From Paenibacillus stellifer (lineage in GTDB: Bacteria > Bacillota > Bacilli > Paenibacillales > Paenibacillaceae), in assembly GCF_000758685.1 (NCBI RefSeq), contig NZ_CP009286.1, positions 1,952,501 to 2,016,500 of the forward strand: a stretch of 64,000 nt of DNA, in the 5' to 3' direction. This document shows, in pieces, positions 43,493 through 53,000 of the stretch; position 1 is the stretch's first letter; each line of letters begins with the position of its first letter. The translations under genes and the position numbers were made by a program. The notes beneath the pieces were generated by a model. It saw only the letters and a list, made by a program, of their open reading frames with translations, did no database searches and was not told where the DNA came from.

Positions 43493-44845
43493 CTACTGCA
43501 CCAAACTCTCCAAATCCGGCTGCAATTTGGTCCGCAGAGCATATAGCATGATGGCTCCAACAAGGAATGAAACGACCTCCGCAATGACGAGCGACCAGAC
43601 CACCCCGTGGAAGCCATTCGTTCGATTGGCAATATACAACACGGGAATCAGAGTGATTCCTTGAATAATCGACATGATGAATGCTGCGGTTCCCTGCGCT
43701 GTTGCCTGGAAGATTCCCGTGAACAACGCGGTTATTCCTGAGATGAACAGGGATAAGAACGTCACATGCAGAATGTAGCTGCCCATTTCAATCAATTGCG
43801 GGTCATTCGTAAATAAACCCATTAACTGGTCGGAAGTCAGATAGACGATGACGCCGAACAAGACTGCCAACGCCGCAATCGTTTTGATCGTGAATCCGAT
43901 GGTATGCTTCATTCGTAATTTGTTAGCTGTAAAAGAGAAGGCGATCAACGGCACGACTCCCTCGCACAAGCCCATCAGAATAAATTCAGGGAATTGCATT
44001 AAACGTGAAGAAACTCCGTAAGCCGCTACAGCCTGATCCCCATATTCGACGAGAAAATGGTTGAAGACGAGTGACATTGCACCCATGAAGATACTCATAA
44101 CAAAGACGGGAACTCCGATCTTGAATACATTGCTCAGAATGTCCTTGGTAACCTTGAACCATTTAAAGGAGACAGTCAGGAATGGGCTCTTATATCCCAT
44201 ATGGAAAATATAGAATACACTCGCAACCAGGTTGGAAATGACCGTAGCAGACGCAACGCCGATCACGCCCCAATGGAAGACGAAGATGACTAATGCATCG
44301 AGAATAATGTTCACGACGACACTGAGAATCATACCGGTCATCGACGCGATTGCCGCACCCTCCGAGCGCACGATATTCTCCAGCGTGAAGCATAATACAA
44401 CGAATGGTGAACCAATAAGCATAACGGTGACATAATCTTTTGTAAAACCGAAGGAGTCGGGCGTTGCCCCCAGGCCATGAACGATCGGATTGATCAACGG
44501 GAGGCCGACAGCCATCACGATAAGACCGATCATTAAGCTGCTGTAAAAAGCAAATGAAGACACATGCTTGACATCATCATTTTTCTTCTCACCCATCAAT
44601 CGGGAGATGAATGTACCGCTGCCCATGCCAATCAAGTTGCCTAGCGCCATAATGACCGCGAATAACGGCAAGGTAAGCGCAAGTGCGGTTAATATGACCG
44701 TATTGCCCAGTGTACCAAGGAAATAGGCGTTCAAGATGGAGTATATGACACTCATTGACATGCCCAGCATCATCGGGACAGCGAAGTGAGCTACGGCTTT
44801 TGCGACCGGCGCTTGCTCAAAGTAATGGAGGTTTTCTGCATCCAT
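43493..44845 (-). CDS. MATE-family multidrug/cation efflux transporter
   Basis: A 450-residue MATE transporter with about 12 hydrophobic segments in two halves. N-terminal segments MLGMSMSVIYSILNAYFLG and LIGMGSGTFISRLMG fit the family's first half. It exports drugs or cationic compounds using an ion gradient. I take ATG 44845; GTG codons at 44857 and 44854 are alternatives. Divergent from a TetR regulator with shared operators at 44880-44961, so it is probably the regulated target. Confidence 0.9.
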   Translation of the reverse strand: MDAENLHYFEQAPVAKAVAHFAVPMMLGMSMSVIYSILNAYFLGTLGNTVILTALALTLPLFAVIMALGNLIGMGSGTFISRLMGEKKNDDVKHVSSFAFYSSLMIGLIVMAVGLPLINPIVHGLGATPDSFGFTKDYVTVMLIGSPFVVLCFTLENIVRSEGAAIASMTGMILSVVVNIILDALVIFVFHWGVIGVASATVISNLVASVFYIFHMGYKSPFLTVSFKWFKVTKDILSNVFKIGVPVFVMSIFMGAMSLVFNHFLVEYGDQAVAAYGVSSRLMQFPEFILMGLCEGVVPLIAFSFTANKLRMKHTIGFTIKTIAALAVLFGVIVYLTSDQLMGLFTNDPQLIEMGSYILHVTFLSLFISGITALFTGIFQATAQGTAAFIMSIIQGITLIPVLYIANRTNGFHGVVWSLVIAEVVSFLVGAIMLYALRTKLQPDLESLVQ

Positions 44846-44879
44846 GTGGGTCACCACTTTCTTAATTAAATATGATTGT

Positions 44880-44961
44880 CTAACAGTGTTAGGTTGAACC
44901 TTACAGTGTTAGATGATATCATGAACCTATTAACCTGTAAAGCAAAAACTTACACTGTTAG
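44880..44961. promoter_or_regulatory. Three palindromic TetR operators between MATE and TetR genes
   Basis: Near-identical 13-bp dyads: CTAACAGTGTTAG (44880-44892), CTTACAGTGTTAG (44900-44912) and CTTACACTGTTAG (44949-44961). The first two are centred 20 bases apart and the third 49 bases further on. They cover the divergent promoter region, so the regulator could repress both directions. Confidence 0.8.
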
Positions 44962-44979
44962 ATAAAAGGACGGATATCG

Positions 44980-45666
44980 ATGAAAAAGCAGCAGCCTCAG
45001 ATTTCGGAGGACAGGATACTGGAAGCCTCATGGGAGCTTCTGGGGGAGGATGACATCGAGAAATTCAGCATGAGACGATTGGCTGACCGGCTTGGAATTC
45101 AGGCCCCCTCTCTGTACTGGTACTTCAAGAGCAAGCAGAAACTCTATTACCGTCTGGCCAATCAAGTATCCAAAATAATCCTGGAGGAGCTCCACTCCGA
45201 AGGGAATTGGAAGGAGCAACTGACTGTGCTAGCGGTAACGGTACGGAGTGTGCTCAGCCGATATCCCTGCTCCACGCAGCTCATGATGCAGACGCTTCCC
45301 CACGAACCGGACCTCATCCGGTTCACCAACCGCATGCTGCTCTGCGTGGAATCAACACCGCTTAAGGAGGAACAGAAACTGCAAGCGGTTCTTACGCTTG
45401 TGAACTATGTCTTCTTCTTCGTATTGGACGATTATCAGCATCAGCGTAATGTCTCTGCTATTCTTAAGGAGCAGGGAGGGCTAGCGGACGGGGAGATGGA
45501 TCACCTTCTGGATTCCATGAGCGAGACGGAAGCAGGACTGTTCCGGAGGCTGTTCAAGAGCCGGTTGTTCGATCTGATGGGGACCGACGGGGCCTTTGAG
45601 TTCGGCGTGAATTTGATTTTGTTGGGGATTGAGCAGGTAATTAAGGAGCAGGAACAGGAGAAATAG
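44980..45666 (+). CDS. TetR-family regulator of the MATE pump
   Basis: A 228-residue TetR/AcrR regulator. The N-terminal helix-turn-helix (about residues 10-55) includes MRRLADRLGIQAPSLYWYFKSKQKLYYRLA, close to the TetR class D type. The C-terminal region should bind the inducer. It begins 19 bases after the third operator and is divergent from the MATE gene, supporting auto- and target repression. Terminator hairpin follows at 45691. Confidence 0.9.
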   Translation: MKKQQPQISEDRILEASWELLGEDDIEKFSMRRLADRLGIQAPSLYWYFKSKQKLYYRLANQVSKIILEELHSEGNWKEQLTVLAVTVRSVLSRYPCSTQLMMQTLPHEPDLIRFTNRMLLCVESTPLKEEQKLQAVLTLVNYVFFFVLDDYQHQRNVSAILKEQGGLADGEMDHLLDSMSETEAGLFRRLFKSRLFDLMGTDGAFEFGVNLILLGIEQVIKEQEQEK

Positions 45667-45690
45667 GGTGTAAAATGCCGCTCATCCGGT

Positions 45691-45734
45691 AAAAGCTCTC
45701 CATAAACGATAACACATCGTTCGTGGAGAGCTTA
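45691..45734 (+). terminator. Terminator after the tetR gene
   Basis: AAGCTCTCCA.. pairs with ..TGGAGAGCTT, with an inner ACGAT/ATCGT arm; a short T-rich segment follows. Confidence 0.65.
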
Positions 45735-45775
45735 TTTGCATGAGCACTTCTGATGGAATATTTGGCAACCGTATA

Positions 45776-45813
45776 TCCTTTCCAGCTGTGCCTTCAGCGG
45801 CTTGCCAGATGTA
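45776..45813. repeat. Dispersed 38-bp repeat, copy 2
   Basis: Matches 34217-34254 with four differences over 38 bases. It is in an intergenic region with no obvious gene association. Confidence 0.6.
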
Positions 45814-46004
45814 GTGTAGGATCACCTGACTAACGCCAGCTCCTCACTCAATCACAAGCAGGAATTTCCTCCTGCGACCGATTAGCTTATTCCAGATGGA
45901 CGCATTGCCGGCCAGCCGGGACCAAACGGGGATTTCGCAGGAAAAGATGGGCCTTCTTTCCCATTAAAAAGCCAATATAATCGGATAAATTATTGAAGAG
46001 TTTT

Positions 46005-46013
46005 TGATATAAT
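46005..46013 (+). promoter_or_regulatory. Extended -10 promoter for the PAS kinase
   Basis: TGATATAAT is a perfect extended -10 (TGnTATAAT), about 167 bases before the kinase start. No -35 is needed for such promoters. Confidence 0.5.
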
Positions 46014-46179
46014 AAGCTTAAATTCTACTGGTATTCTACATATAATGACGATTTTCGCCTTTTGGAGGGTCTGAAGCGGCACACGCAGCTTCGTGGCATC
46101 AGCGTCGCAGCTCCCATAGAAAAGGCCGGTACAAGTCGATCTGAGGCGAAGGGAGTTACTCTAGAAAGGAAGTTGGACC

Positions 46180-47790
46180 GTGGACAAGGACACAGATGAC
46201 CTCTTAAAACGGTTAATCGCCGAAAATAGCGCCTACAAAGCATTATTCGAAATCGACCCTGCCTGCATTTTCGTATTGAATCTTCAAGGCCGCTGTGTCG
46301 GTGCCAATGCCGCCGCAATGAGGCTGGAAGAATCCGTACCCGAACAGATGTCCGAATACTGGGAGCGGGCGCTCCTGTTCGGCAGCCGGGACGAAGCTTC
46401 CGACTCTTTCGTGCAAGCCTGCGAAGGACAGACTACCTCTGTGAAGATCAAGTACATTCAGAAATCCGGCAACGTCGCTTCCGTTGAGGTAAGCTATGTT
46501 CCAATCATGCATGATGAAGAGGTCGTTGGCGTGTTCGCTGTAGCCCGGAATACCACGATGGACCCAGCCGCTGGCGGTACGCCCGAGAAACCCGCAAGCC
46601 TTACTGCCGCTGCTCAAGGATTCCTGACCACAGGCTTTCAGGATCAGCCCGGACTGATCCTGAACTCCGTTACAGAGGGGATCTTCGGTCTGGACCAGGA
46701 GGGCAAGGTTCTCTTCGTCAATAAGACAGCTCTGCTAATGCTTGGCTATGAGAGTGATGAATTGATCGGCCTGGACAGCCTCGATCATATCCACCACACA
46801 CGCCCTGACGGTTCCAGATACTGCCCGAAGGAGTGTCCCATCCGCCAGACGATCGGGGACGGCATGCCGCGCGGGATGAGCGAGGAGATCTTCTGGAGAA
46901 AAGACGGAACGAGCTTCTGGGTCAATTACCGGGTCTCGCCAATTATGGAGTTCGGCCAAATCGAGGGCGTGGTTGTCGCCTTCAGCGATATTACGAACGA
47001 GCGGGAGACGAAGCGGGCCAAGGAATCCGCGGAGCAAGCTTCACGTGCGAAATCGGAGTTTCTGGCGATGATCAGCCATGAGATCCGGACGCCAATGAAC
47101 GGCATGATCGGGATGGCCGATCTGCTGCTGGACAGCGAACTGGACGAGGACCAGCGGACCTATGCGGAAATTCTCCGGAGCAGCAGCTACAGTCTGCTGA
47201 CCATTCTGAACGATATTCTGGATTTCAGCAAAATCGAAGCCGGCAAGCTGCCGCTTGAACCCGTACAATTTGAGCTCCGCAGCATGATCGAAAGCGTGAT
47301 CGATCTGTTCATACCGAAGGCGGAGGAGAAGGGGTTGGCCTTGCGCTGGTGGGCTGATACCAGCGTCCCTGAGAGGGTTACGGCCGATCCGAGCCGCCTG
47401 CGGCAGATCATCGTGAACCTGGTGGGAAATGCGCTTAAATTTACCGAGAAAGGCAGCGTAATTCTGTCGGTCAAAAATATTCTGCTGCCCCATTCTCCGA
47501 ACTATCTGCTTGAATTCTCGGTTCGGGATACCGGGGTTGGCATTGCAGAGGAGAAGCTTGGACTGCTGTTCCAGTCCTTCTCGCAGCTTCATCCGGCGAT
47601 CAACCGCAAATACGGGGGAACCGGGCTCGGCCTTGCCATCTGCAAACAGCTCGTGGAGCTTATGGGCGGAACGATCTTTGTGGAGAGCGAGGAGAGCCGC
47701 GGCTCCATCTTCCGGTTCATGCTGCCCTTTGTCAAGGAAGAAGCAGAGGCTGGCGCGGAAGTCGAGGTTGCAGATATCAGAAGAAAATAA
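46180..47790 (+). CDS. Cytoplasmic PAS-PAS histidine kinase
   Basis: A 536-residue sensor kinase with no membrane segment. Two PAS domains (about residues 12-125 and 150-270, the second with [29 protein letters not shown]) precede HisKA with [20 protein letters not shown] (His near residue 300) and an HATPase with [25 protein letters not shown] and [18 protein letters not shown]. The kinase core resembles that of hybrid kinases, but no receiver domain is attached and no response regulator gene is adjacent, so its partner is elsewhere. Starts GTG 46180 after AAGGAAG. Confidence 0.88.
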   Translation: MDKDTDDLLKRLIAENSAYKALFEIDPACIFVLNLQGRCVGANAAAMRLEESVPEQMSEYWERALLFGSRDEASDSFVQACEGQTTSVKIKYIQKSGNVASVEVSYVPIMHDEEVVGVFAVARNTTMDPAAGGTPEKPASLTAAAQGFLTTGFQDQPGLILNSVTEGIFGLDQEGKVLFVNKTALLMLGYESDELIGLDSLDHIHHTRPDGSRYCPKECPIRQTIGDGMPRGMSEEIFWRKDGTSFWVNYRVSPIMEFGQIEGVVVAFSDITNERETKRAKESAEQASRAKSEFLAMISHEIRTPMNGMIGMADLLLDSELDEDQRTYAEILRSSSYSLLTILNDILDFSKIEAGKLPLEPVQFELRSMIESVIDLFIPKAEEKGLALRWWADTSVPERVTADPSRLRQIIVNLVGNALKFTEKGSVILSVKNILLPHSPNYLLEFSVRDTGVGIAEEKLGLLFQSFSQLHPAINRKYGGTGLGLAICKQLVELMGGTIFVESEESRGSIFRFMLPFVKEEAEAGAEVEVADIRRK

Positions 47791-47810
47791 AGTTATTGAT
47801 ACATCGAATT

Positions 47811-47850
47811 GGCGGATGATCCCAGAAATGAGATCATACGCCTTTCTTTT
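47811..47850. terminator. Terminator between the PAS kinase and MFS genes
   Basis: GGCGGATGATC pairs imperfectly with GATCATACGCC, followed by CTTTCTTTTTTT. It lies between convergent genes. Confidence 0.6.
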
Positions 47851-47865
47851 TTTAACTCTAAAAGA

Positions 47866-49293
47866 TCAGTTTCTTTGCTGCTTCGGAGTAACCTTTGAAG
47901 CCATTTTATTGGTTAAGAATAAAGAAGGAATGATCATGACAACAATGAGAATACTCGCTGTTAAGAAGCCGGATTGATACGCAGATGTCAATTGAGCAAC
48001 ATCCGGAGCTGCATGATCAATCTGGCTTGCGACAATAGTTGCCAATACGGCTGAGCCGAAGGCGCCACCGATGTTTTGAATAATCCGGGTAGCGATACTG
48101 GCCTGCGGGATTTGCATTTTAGTCAAACCCGTATAGGCATCACTCATTAATGGGAGCGTTACGCCACCAACGCCGATACCGCGAATTAGGAGTACAGCAG
48201 CGAGAATCCAATAGTTCGTGTTTTGATCGACCCAAATAAAAGGAATCGTCCCGGCTAGTGAAACGGCAATCGAATTAATGACAACAATCTTGGCACCCAT
48301 TCGGTCAATCATTCTTCCAATTAGAGGTCTTGCAAGCAGCATCCCTACTCCCTGTGGAATTAAGGTTAAGGCAGCTAAAATGATGGAGTCGTTACGAACA
48401 TTTTGGAAAAAAAGCGGCAGCAGCAGCATTGGACCATTCGTACCAATTCCGGCAAGAAACAAGCCGCAAAAGGACCCGATAAAGCTTCTATGTCTAAACA
48501 AATTCAAGGGGACAACTACATTCTTTTTATTTGTAGCAGCGTAAATCGCATAAATGATGGTCAATAAGGCACCAACAATGATGAACGATATCGTTCTCGT
48601 ATTATTAAAACCCGCCCTGTGCGCGGCTTCAGTGATCCCATAGATCAAACTAACTGAGATGGTCCCGAGAATCAGGATTCCGAACCAGTCAAGCCTTGCT
48701 TGTTGATTGGCAGGCGGGAAGCTGGGCAGCTTGGTGGTTATAAAGTATAACGAGATGAATACAACAGGAACATTGACGAAGAAAATCCAATGCCAGGAAA
48801 GATAATCCACGAGCACTCCGCCAATTACGGGTCCAACGATTGGTCCAAGAACTATGGGCAGGCCTACAATAGACATTAATCGGCCGACTTTTTCTTGCCC
48901 GGATACTTGCATTAATAACGTTGTTAACAACGGAATAATCAGACCTGCGCCAAAGCCCTGAATCACACGGAAAACAACCATACTAGTTAAATTCCAGGAT
49001 AGTCCCGAGGTAATCGAACCCATGAGAAAAACGACTTGTGCGGCAATATACACCTTTTTGCCATCAAATCGCTGAATGAGCCATCCAGAGAAGGGAACGG
49101 CTATTCCTGTAGCTAATATATAGCCTGTTACGATCCATTGAATGTTATCGAGTGATGCATTGAATGCCATAGAAAAATCACTAAGAGCTATGTTCACCAT
49201 CGTTCCATCCAACATGGGGGCAATCGCTCCAAGTACGAGTACCAATGCAATAGTTAATAAAGACTTCGGTATTTTATCTTCTTTTGTGGCCAT
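47866..49293 (-). CDS. MFS drug efflux transporter, DHA2 (EmrB/QacA) family
   Basis: A 475-residue 14-TM major facilitator. Motif A and C-like segments are seen near AVPFSGWLIQRFDGKKVYI (residues 60-80) and MSIVGLPIVLGPIVGPVIGG (about residues 140-160). It likely exports drugs by proton antiport. Starts ATG 49293 after GAGAGGAG. Divergent from a TetR gene with shared operators, so expression probably responds to a toxic ligand. Confidence 0.9.
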   Translation of the reverse strand: MATKEDKIPKSLLTIALVLVLGAIAPMLDGTMVNIALSDFSMAFNASLDNIQWIVTGYILATGIAVPFSGWLIQRFDGKKVYIAAQVVFLMGSITSGLSWNLTSMVVFRVIQGFGAGLIIPLLTTLLMQVSGQEKVGRLMSIVGLPIVLGPIVGPVIGGVLVDYLSWHWIFFVNVPVVFISLYFITTKLPSFPPANQQARLDWFGILILGTISVSLIYGITEAAHRAGFNNTRTISFIIVGALLTIIYAIYAATNKKNVVVPLNLFRHRSFIGSFCGLFLAGIGTNGPMLLLPLFFQNVRNDSIILAALTLIPQGVGMLLARPLIGRMIDRMGAKIVVINSIAVSLAGTIPFIWVDQNTNYWILAAVLLIRGIGVGGVTLPLMSDAYTGLTKMQIPQASIATRIIQNIGGAFGSAVLATIVASQIDHAAPDVAQLTSAYQSGFLTASILIVVMIIPSLFLTNKMASKVTPKQQRN

Positions 49294-49314
49294 TATGATA
49301 GCTCCTCTCTAAAC

Positions 49315-49385
49315 AAGGTACAATTTGTACCTTATTTTCATTCTGAAGTATATACCGAATGTAAATAAGATGCAATATGTATCTT
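49315..49385. promoter_or_regulatory. Two TetR operators between MFS and TetR genes
   Basis: AAGGTACAATTTGTACCTT (49315-49333) is a perfect 19-bp palindrome. AAGATGCAATATGTATCTT (49367-49385) is a looser copy with the same arms. Centres are 52 bases apart. Confidence 0.8.
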
Positions 49386-49433
49386 AATTTTATGTTATAG
49401 TCAACTATATAGAATTCATCGAGGAGCTATGAA

Positions 49434-50042
49434 ATGACCAGTATAAGAAAACGAGGGAAAGAGCTTGAAAGCGCGATATTGGAAGCTGCATATGAAATTT
49501 GTCAAACCTCTGGTTACCAAGAGATGACCTTTCAAAATGTTGCGAAAAAGGCAAGCACAAGTCGAACGGTGTTGTATCGACAGTATGGAACTCAACTGAA
49601 TCTACTGCATGAAATGGCTCATTATCGAATATCACAAGTGTTTGGCGTGCCCACCATACTTGAACTCATCAAAGATCGTGGAAGCTTGAGAGCGGATTTA
49701 CTGAATATGGTAAATCTGTATCATCAGTTTATGGTTGATATCGGAGCAGAAATACTGGGCACCGTCTTGCAAGAGCTAAGCCGGCAACCGGATAGCTTGA
49801 GAGAAATTAGCGTTCATGCGCATGAAGTAAATACTCATTTTATGCAGAAGATTCAGGACTTTGCTAAGAAACGTGGAGAAATAACAAGCGATTTCACTAC
49901 TCTGCAGATACAGCTGCCTTTTAACTTGATGAGATATGAATTTATTATTCAAGGCGGGAACTTGACGGAGTCCTGGTTGACTTCATTCGTCGACGAAGTG
50001 TTATTGCCTATTTATTTGAATAACACAGGCTCATCCCGTTAG
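49434..50042 (+). CDS. TetR-family regulator of the MFS pump
   Basis: A 202-residue TetR regulator: helix-turn-helix at about residues 8-55 with MTFQNVAKKASTSRTVLYRQYGTQLNLLHEM. ATG 49434 follows GAGGAGC. It likely represses the divergent MFS gene and itself through the palindromes upstream. A hairpin terminator follows. Confidence 0.9.
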   Translation: MTSIRKRGKELESAILEAAYEICQTSGYQEMTFQNVAKKASTSRTVLYRQYGTQLNLLHEMAHYRISQVFGVPTILELIKDRGSLRADLLNMVNLYHQFMVDIGAEILGTVLQELSRQPDSLREISVHAHEVNTHFMQKIQDFAKKRGEITSDFTTLQIQLPFNLMRYEFIIQGGNLTESWLTSFVDEVLLPIYLNNTGSSR

Positions 50043-50106
50043 GAGGGCCCTAAACATAGGGGAAAGTGCGGATTATTGAACTCTGACGGGAATCGTTAGC
50101 TCAATA

Positions 50107-50158
50107 AAAAAGCGGTAGTCCAGGACATTATTTTCTCGTCCAAGTCTACCGCTTTTCT
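50107..50158 (+). terminator. Terminator after the MFS regulator gene
   Basis: AAAAGCGGTAG pairs with CTACCGCTTTT, with an inner GTCCAGGAC-type pairing, then T. Confidence 0.75.
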
Positions 50159-50254
50159 TATAATTGCGACCAATCTAATCCTTTATTATCTTCTCATCAG
50201 CAGAACTGTCTCTCCTGCCTATTTCGATTATCGAAATGATAAATGTCTGTACCT

Positions 50255-51118
50255 CTAAGCACTGCCTTCCGGACGCCTTAAGTACATCATCCCCACTGTA
50301 TGCGGCCCGCAATGGCTGCCGATCACACAGCCGGCTTCAATAATGGCGATTTCCTTCGCGCCTGTCGCCGACTTAAGAGCGTCATGCAGATGCCGGGCAT
50401 CCTCTTTCGCGAGCGTGTTGGCGACAATCAGCAGATCGGTATCGATGGGGGCCGGATCGGAAAGGGCATGATTCAGCATTTGCTCCACAGCCTTCTCCTT
50501 CTTGCCGCGAATCTTGCCAACAGGAATGATGCTGCCTTCCACGAGCCGAAGCACCGGCCGGATCTTCAGCAGGCTTCCGATGAAATTCTGCATGCCGGAG
50601 CACCGGCCGCCCATATGTAAATAGTCCAGTGTGTCGACAACGAATTCGGTGCTGAGCAGGCTCCGGTCTCTTTCGAGCATAGCAACGACTTCATCGGTAC
50701 TCCGTCCATCCCGCGCCGCGCGGGCTGCTTTGACCGCCAGCAGCGCGATGCCGCCGCACAGGCTGCCGGAATCGATTACCCGGACCCGCCCGGACGGGAA
50801 TTCCTCTGCAGCCAGCCGCGCGTTCTGATAAGTGGAGGACAAGGCGGAGGAGAGGCTAAGGTAGACAATATCCCGTCCCTCCTCGATCGCGGGAGCAAAG
50901 GCGGCGATAAAATCGGCAGGGGAAGGAGCAGCCGTCTTGGGCAGCGCGCCTGCCGCCGCTACCTTGCGGTACACCTCCTCCGGGGTAATATCTACACCGT
51001 CCCGGTAAGTCGCATCTTTGAATACGACATAGAGCGGAACAATGCCGATATCATATTCTTCCTTCCAGTTCTGCGGCATATCGGAAGTGCTGTCTGTAAA
51101 GATTTTTAGCGTAGACAT
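50255..51118 (-). CDS. DegV family fatty-acid-binding protein
   Basis: A 287-residue DegV-fold protein of the FakB type, which presents fatty acids to a kinase. Seen: FTDSTSDMP at residues 7-15, YLSLSSALSSTYQNARLAA (the acyl-binding Ser loop) and RVIDSGSLCGGIALLA. ATG 51118 follows GAAGGAG; the long upstream frame to 51253 is not supported. Monocistronic. Confidence 0.9.
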   Translation of the reverse strand: MSTLKIFTDSTSDMPQNWKEEYDIGIVPLYVVFKDATYRDGVDITPEEVYRKVAAAGALPKTAAPSPADFIAAFAPAIEEGRDIVYLSLSSALSSTYQNARLAAEEFPSGRVRVIDSGSLCGGIALLAVKAARAARDGRSTDEVVAMLERDRSLLSTEFVVDTLDYLHMGGRCSGMQNFIGSLLKIRPVLRLVEGSIIPVGKIRGKKEKAVEQMLNHALSDPAPIDTDLLIVANTLAKEDARHLHDALKSATGAKEIAIIEAGCVIGSHCGPHTVGMMYLRRPEGSA

Positions 51119-51345
51119 GGGATTCTCCTTCACCGGTAATCGATTAATCTTCTTATTCGGTATCGCATATCTACTTATTATACCAAGGTTCTCCAGAATC
51201 ATAAACCATGCCGGACTCAAAGCAGGGAACAGAAGAGAAATGGCGAATACCACTCCAATAAATACAAGTCATGGAAATCCTGGTATACGGGGAGAAGGGA
51301 GGCAGCCGGCCGTCTCCCAACAATGCTCGTGAGGGGGAAGGGCGA

Positions 51346-52872
51346 ATGGTTTGGAACCGGGAGGAAATGAAGAGACGCGATTGGCTCAGTGACAGAACCT
51401 ACTTTGTGCTGGGAGGCTGTCTGCTTGTCCTGATCTGTTTTAATTTGTTCTACCGGCTGGGCGCTATGCCGATTGAGGACTGGGACGAGGCGAGGCACGG
51501 CGTCAGCGCCTATGAAATGCTGAGGAAAGGCAGCTATATGATCAATACCTATAATTATCATGACGACTATTGGAACCTCAAACCGCCGCTTAGCTTCTGG
51601 AGCGTAGCGCTGGGATACAAGATCGCCGGTTTCAACCCGCTCGGCCTTCGGCTGTTCTCCGCCATTGCAGCATTGATCACGATTGCACTCACGGCTCTTT
51701 TTACAAGATACCGTTACGGCAATACGGCTTCACTGCTGTCCGCCGCTGTACTCGCCACCAGTTCGCAGTTCATCCTGATCCACTCGGCCAGGGCCGGTGA
51801 TGCGGATGCGCTGTTCGTCCTTTGGTTCACCGCCGCAGTCATCTCCCTGATGCTGACGGAACTTCATACCCGCTGGCTGTATGTCTCCGGGCTGATGTTC
51901 TCCCTTGCCTTTCTCACGAAGAGCTGGCATGCGGGGGTGATTCTGATGATCATCGTGCTATTCATGCTGCTTACGCGACGGATTTTCCAGCTGAATCTCA
52001 GGAATGTGCTCGGTTTTATTGCCGCCTCGGTTGTACCCGTTGCGGTCTGGCTCGGGCTGCGCTTTCCATATGACAAATTTACCTTCATCAAGGAAATGAT
52101 CCGGTACGATTTGCTTACTCGCGCCTCGTCAACGATTGAAGGCCATGCGAACGGTCCGACTTATTATCTTCATATTCTCAGAGTCTTCCATACCAAGTGG
52201 TCGCTCGCACTGTTTCTGATTGTTCTCTACTATACCTTCGTCATGCTTCGCCGCAGAACGCTCCGTCATCTTCCGCTCGACAGCTTTACGTTAGGGACGG
52301 CTCTGTGGATTGCAGTTCCCTTCGCCATGTTCACCGCCGCATCAACCAAGCTGATGTGGTATATACTCCCCATTTACCCGCCGCTTGCGATTGTAACGGC
52401 CTTTCTGTTCACCGGGATGCTTCATGCAATGAGCCGCCAAGGCTTCCGAGCTGCACTCGCAGCAGCGTTCGCCTCCGTGTTCATTTTGACGCAGACTTAT
52501 ATTGTCCGGACGCTAACAGGAAGTTTCACATCGGCTCACGGAGCGGAGCAGGCGCTGCTACGTCAGATTCAGGAGCAAGGCGATTATTCCGCTTATACCC
52601 TCTTCTATTATGAGCATCCGGATACGGGGAACGTCCCTCAGAGTGTGATGCTGGCTTCCAAGCTGTACGGCAATCTGAAGGTGTCGGAGAAGGGAACACT
52701 GGAGGATTTTCACAAAGAATCCCTGGGGCTGCTGCTGCTCCCCCGTACCGCAGGCAATGATACGCTGATCACCGGAGAGAAGCTGTCGATCGTGGAGTCC
52801 AATTCCTGGGGCTATCTTCTGGCAAAGAACAATCCGGGAAATCACATATCAAAGGTGAAGCAGGCCCAGTGA
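51346..52872 (+). CDS. GT-C type membrane glycosyltransferase (ArnT/PMT family)
   Basis: A 508-residue integral membrane protein with about ten hydrophobic segments. An acidic DWDEARHG motif follows the first membrane segment, typical of the catalytic Asp/Glu loop of GT39/GT83 dolichyl- or polyprenyl-phosphate sugar transferases. It may transfer a sugar from a lipid carrier to protein, lipid or wall polymer outside the membrane. Start ATG 51346 has GGGGAAGGG upstream; a longer reading begins at 51271. Target unknown. Confidence 0.85.
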   Translation: MVWNREEMKRRDWLSDRTYFVLGGCLLVLICFNLFYRLGAMPIEDWDEARHGVSAYEMLRKGSYMINTYNYHDDYWNLKPPLSFWSVALGYKIAGFNPLGLRLFSAIAALITIALTALFTRYRYGNTASLLSAAVLATSSQFILIHSARAGDADALFVLWFTAAVISLMLTELHTRWLYVSGLMFSLAFLTKSWHAGVILMIIVLFMLLTRRIFQLNLRNVLGFIAASVVPVAVWLGLRFPYDKFTFIKEMIRYDLLTRASSTIEGHANGPTYYLHILRVFHTKWSLALFLIVLYYTFVMLRRRTLRHLPLDSFTLGTALWIAVPFAMFTAASTKLMWYILPIYPPLAIVTAFLFTGMLHAMSRQGFRAALAAAFASVFILTQTYIVRTLTGSFTSAHGAEQALLRQIQEQGDYSAYTLFYYEHPDTGNVPQSVMLASKLYGNLKVSEKGTLEDFHKESLGLLLLPRTAGNDTLITGEKLSIVESNSWGYLLAKNNPGNHISKVKQAQ

Positions 52873-52939
52873 CAACCTTGGATTGTCCAGGCGAACCGGT
52901 CTGTGCATACATACATAAGTCGGGAATGTTGTATAAAAG

Positions 52940-52970
52940 AAAGACCGAGCGACTGTCCGCTCGGCCTTTC
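52940..52970. terminator. Terminator between convergent glycosyltransferase and AraC genes
   Basis: CCGAGCG pairs with CGCTCGG, with the arms extended by AAGA/TCTT-like flanks with a bulge. T-rich flanks on both strands. Confidence 0.6.
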
Positions 52971-53000
52971 TTCTGCTTAGCGCCTCTTAAGGGAGGCCGC

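Larger units (their letters stand above)
45667..46179. other. Intergenic region between tetR and the PAS kinase
   Basis: 513 bases without a supported gene. It contains the tetR terminator, the second copy of the 38-bp dispersed repeat (45776-45813) and an extended -10 promoter for the kinase (46005-46013). Confidence 0.6.
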
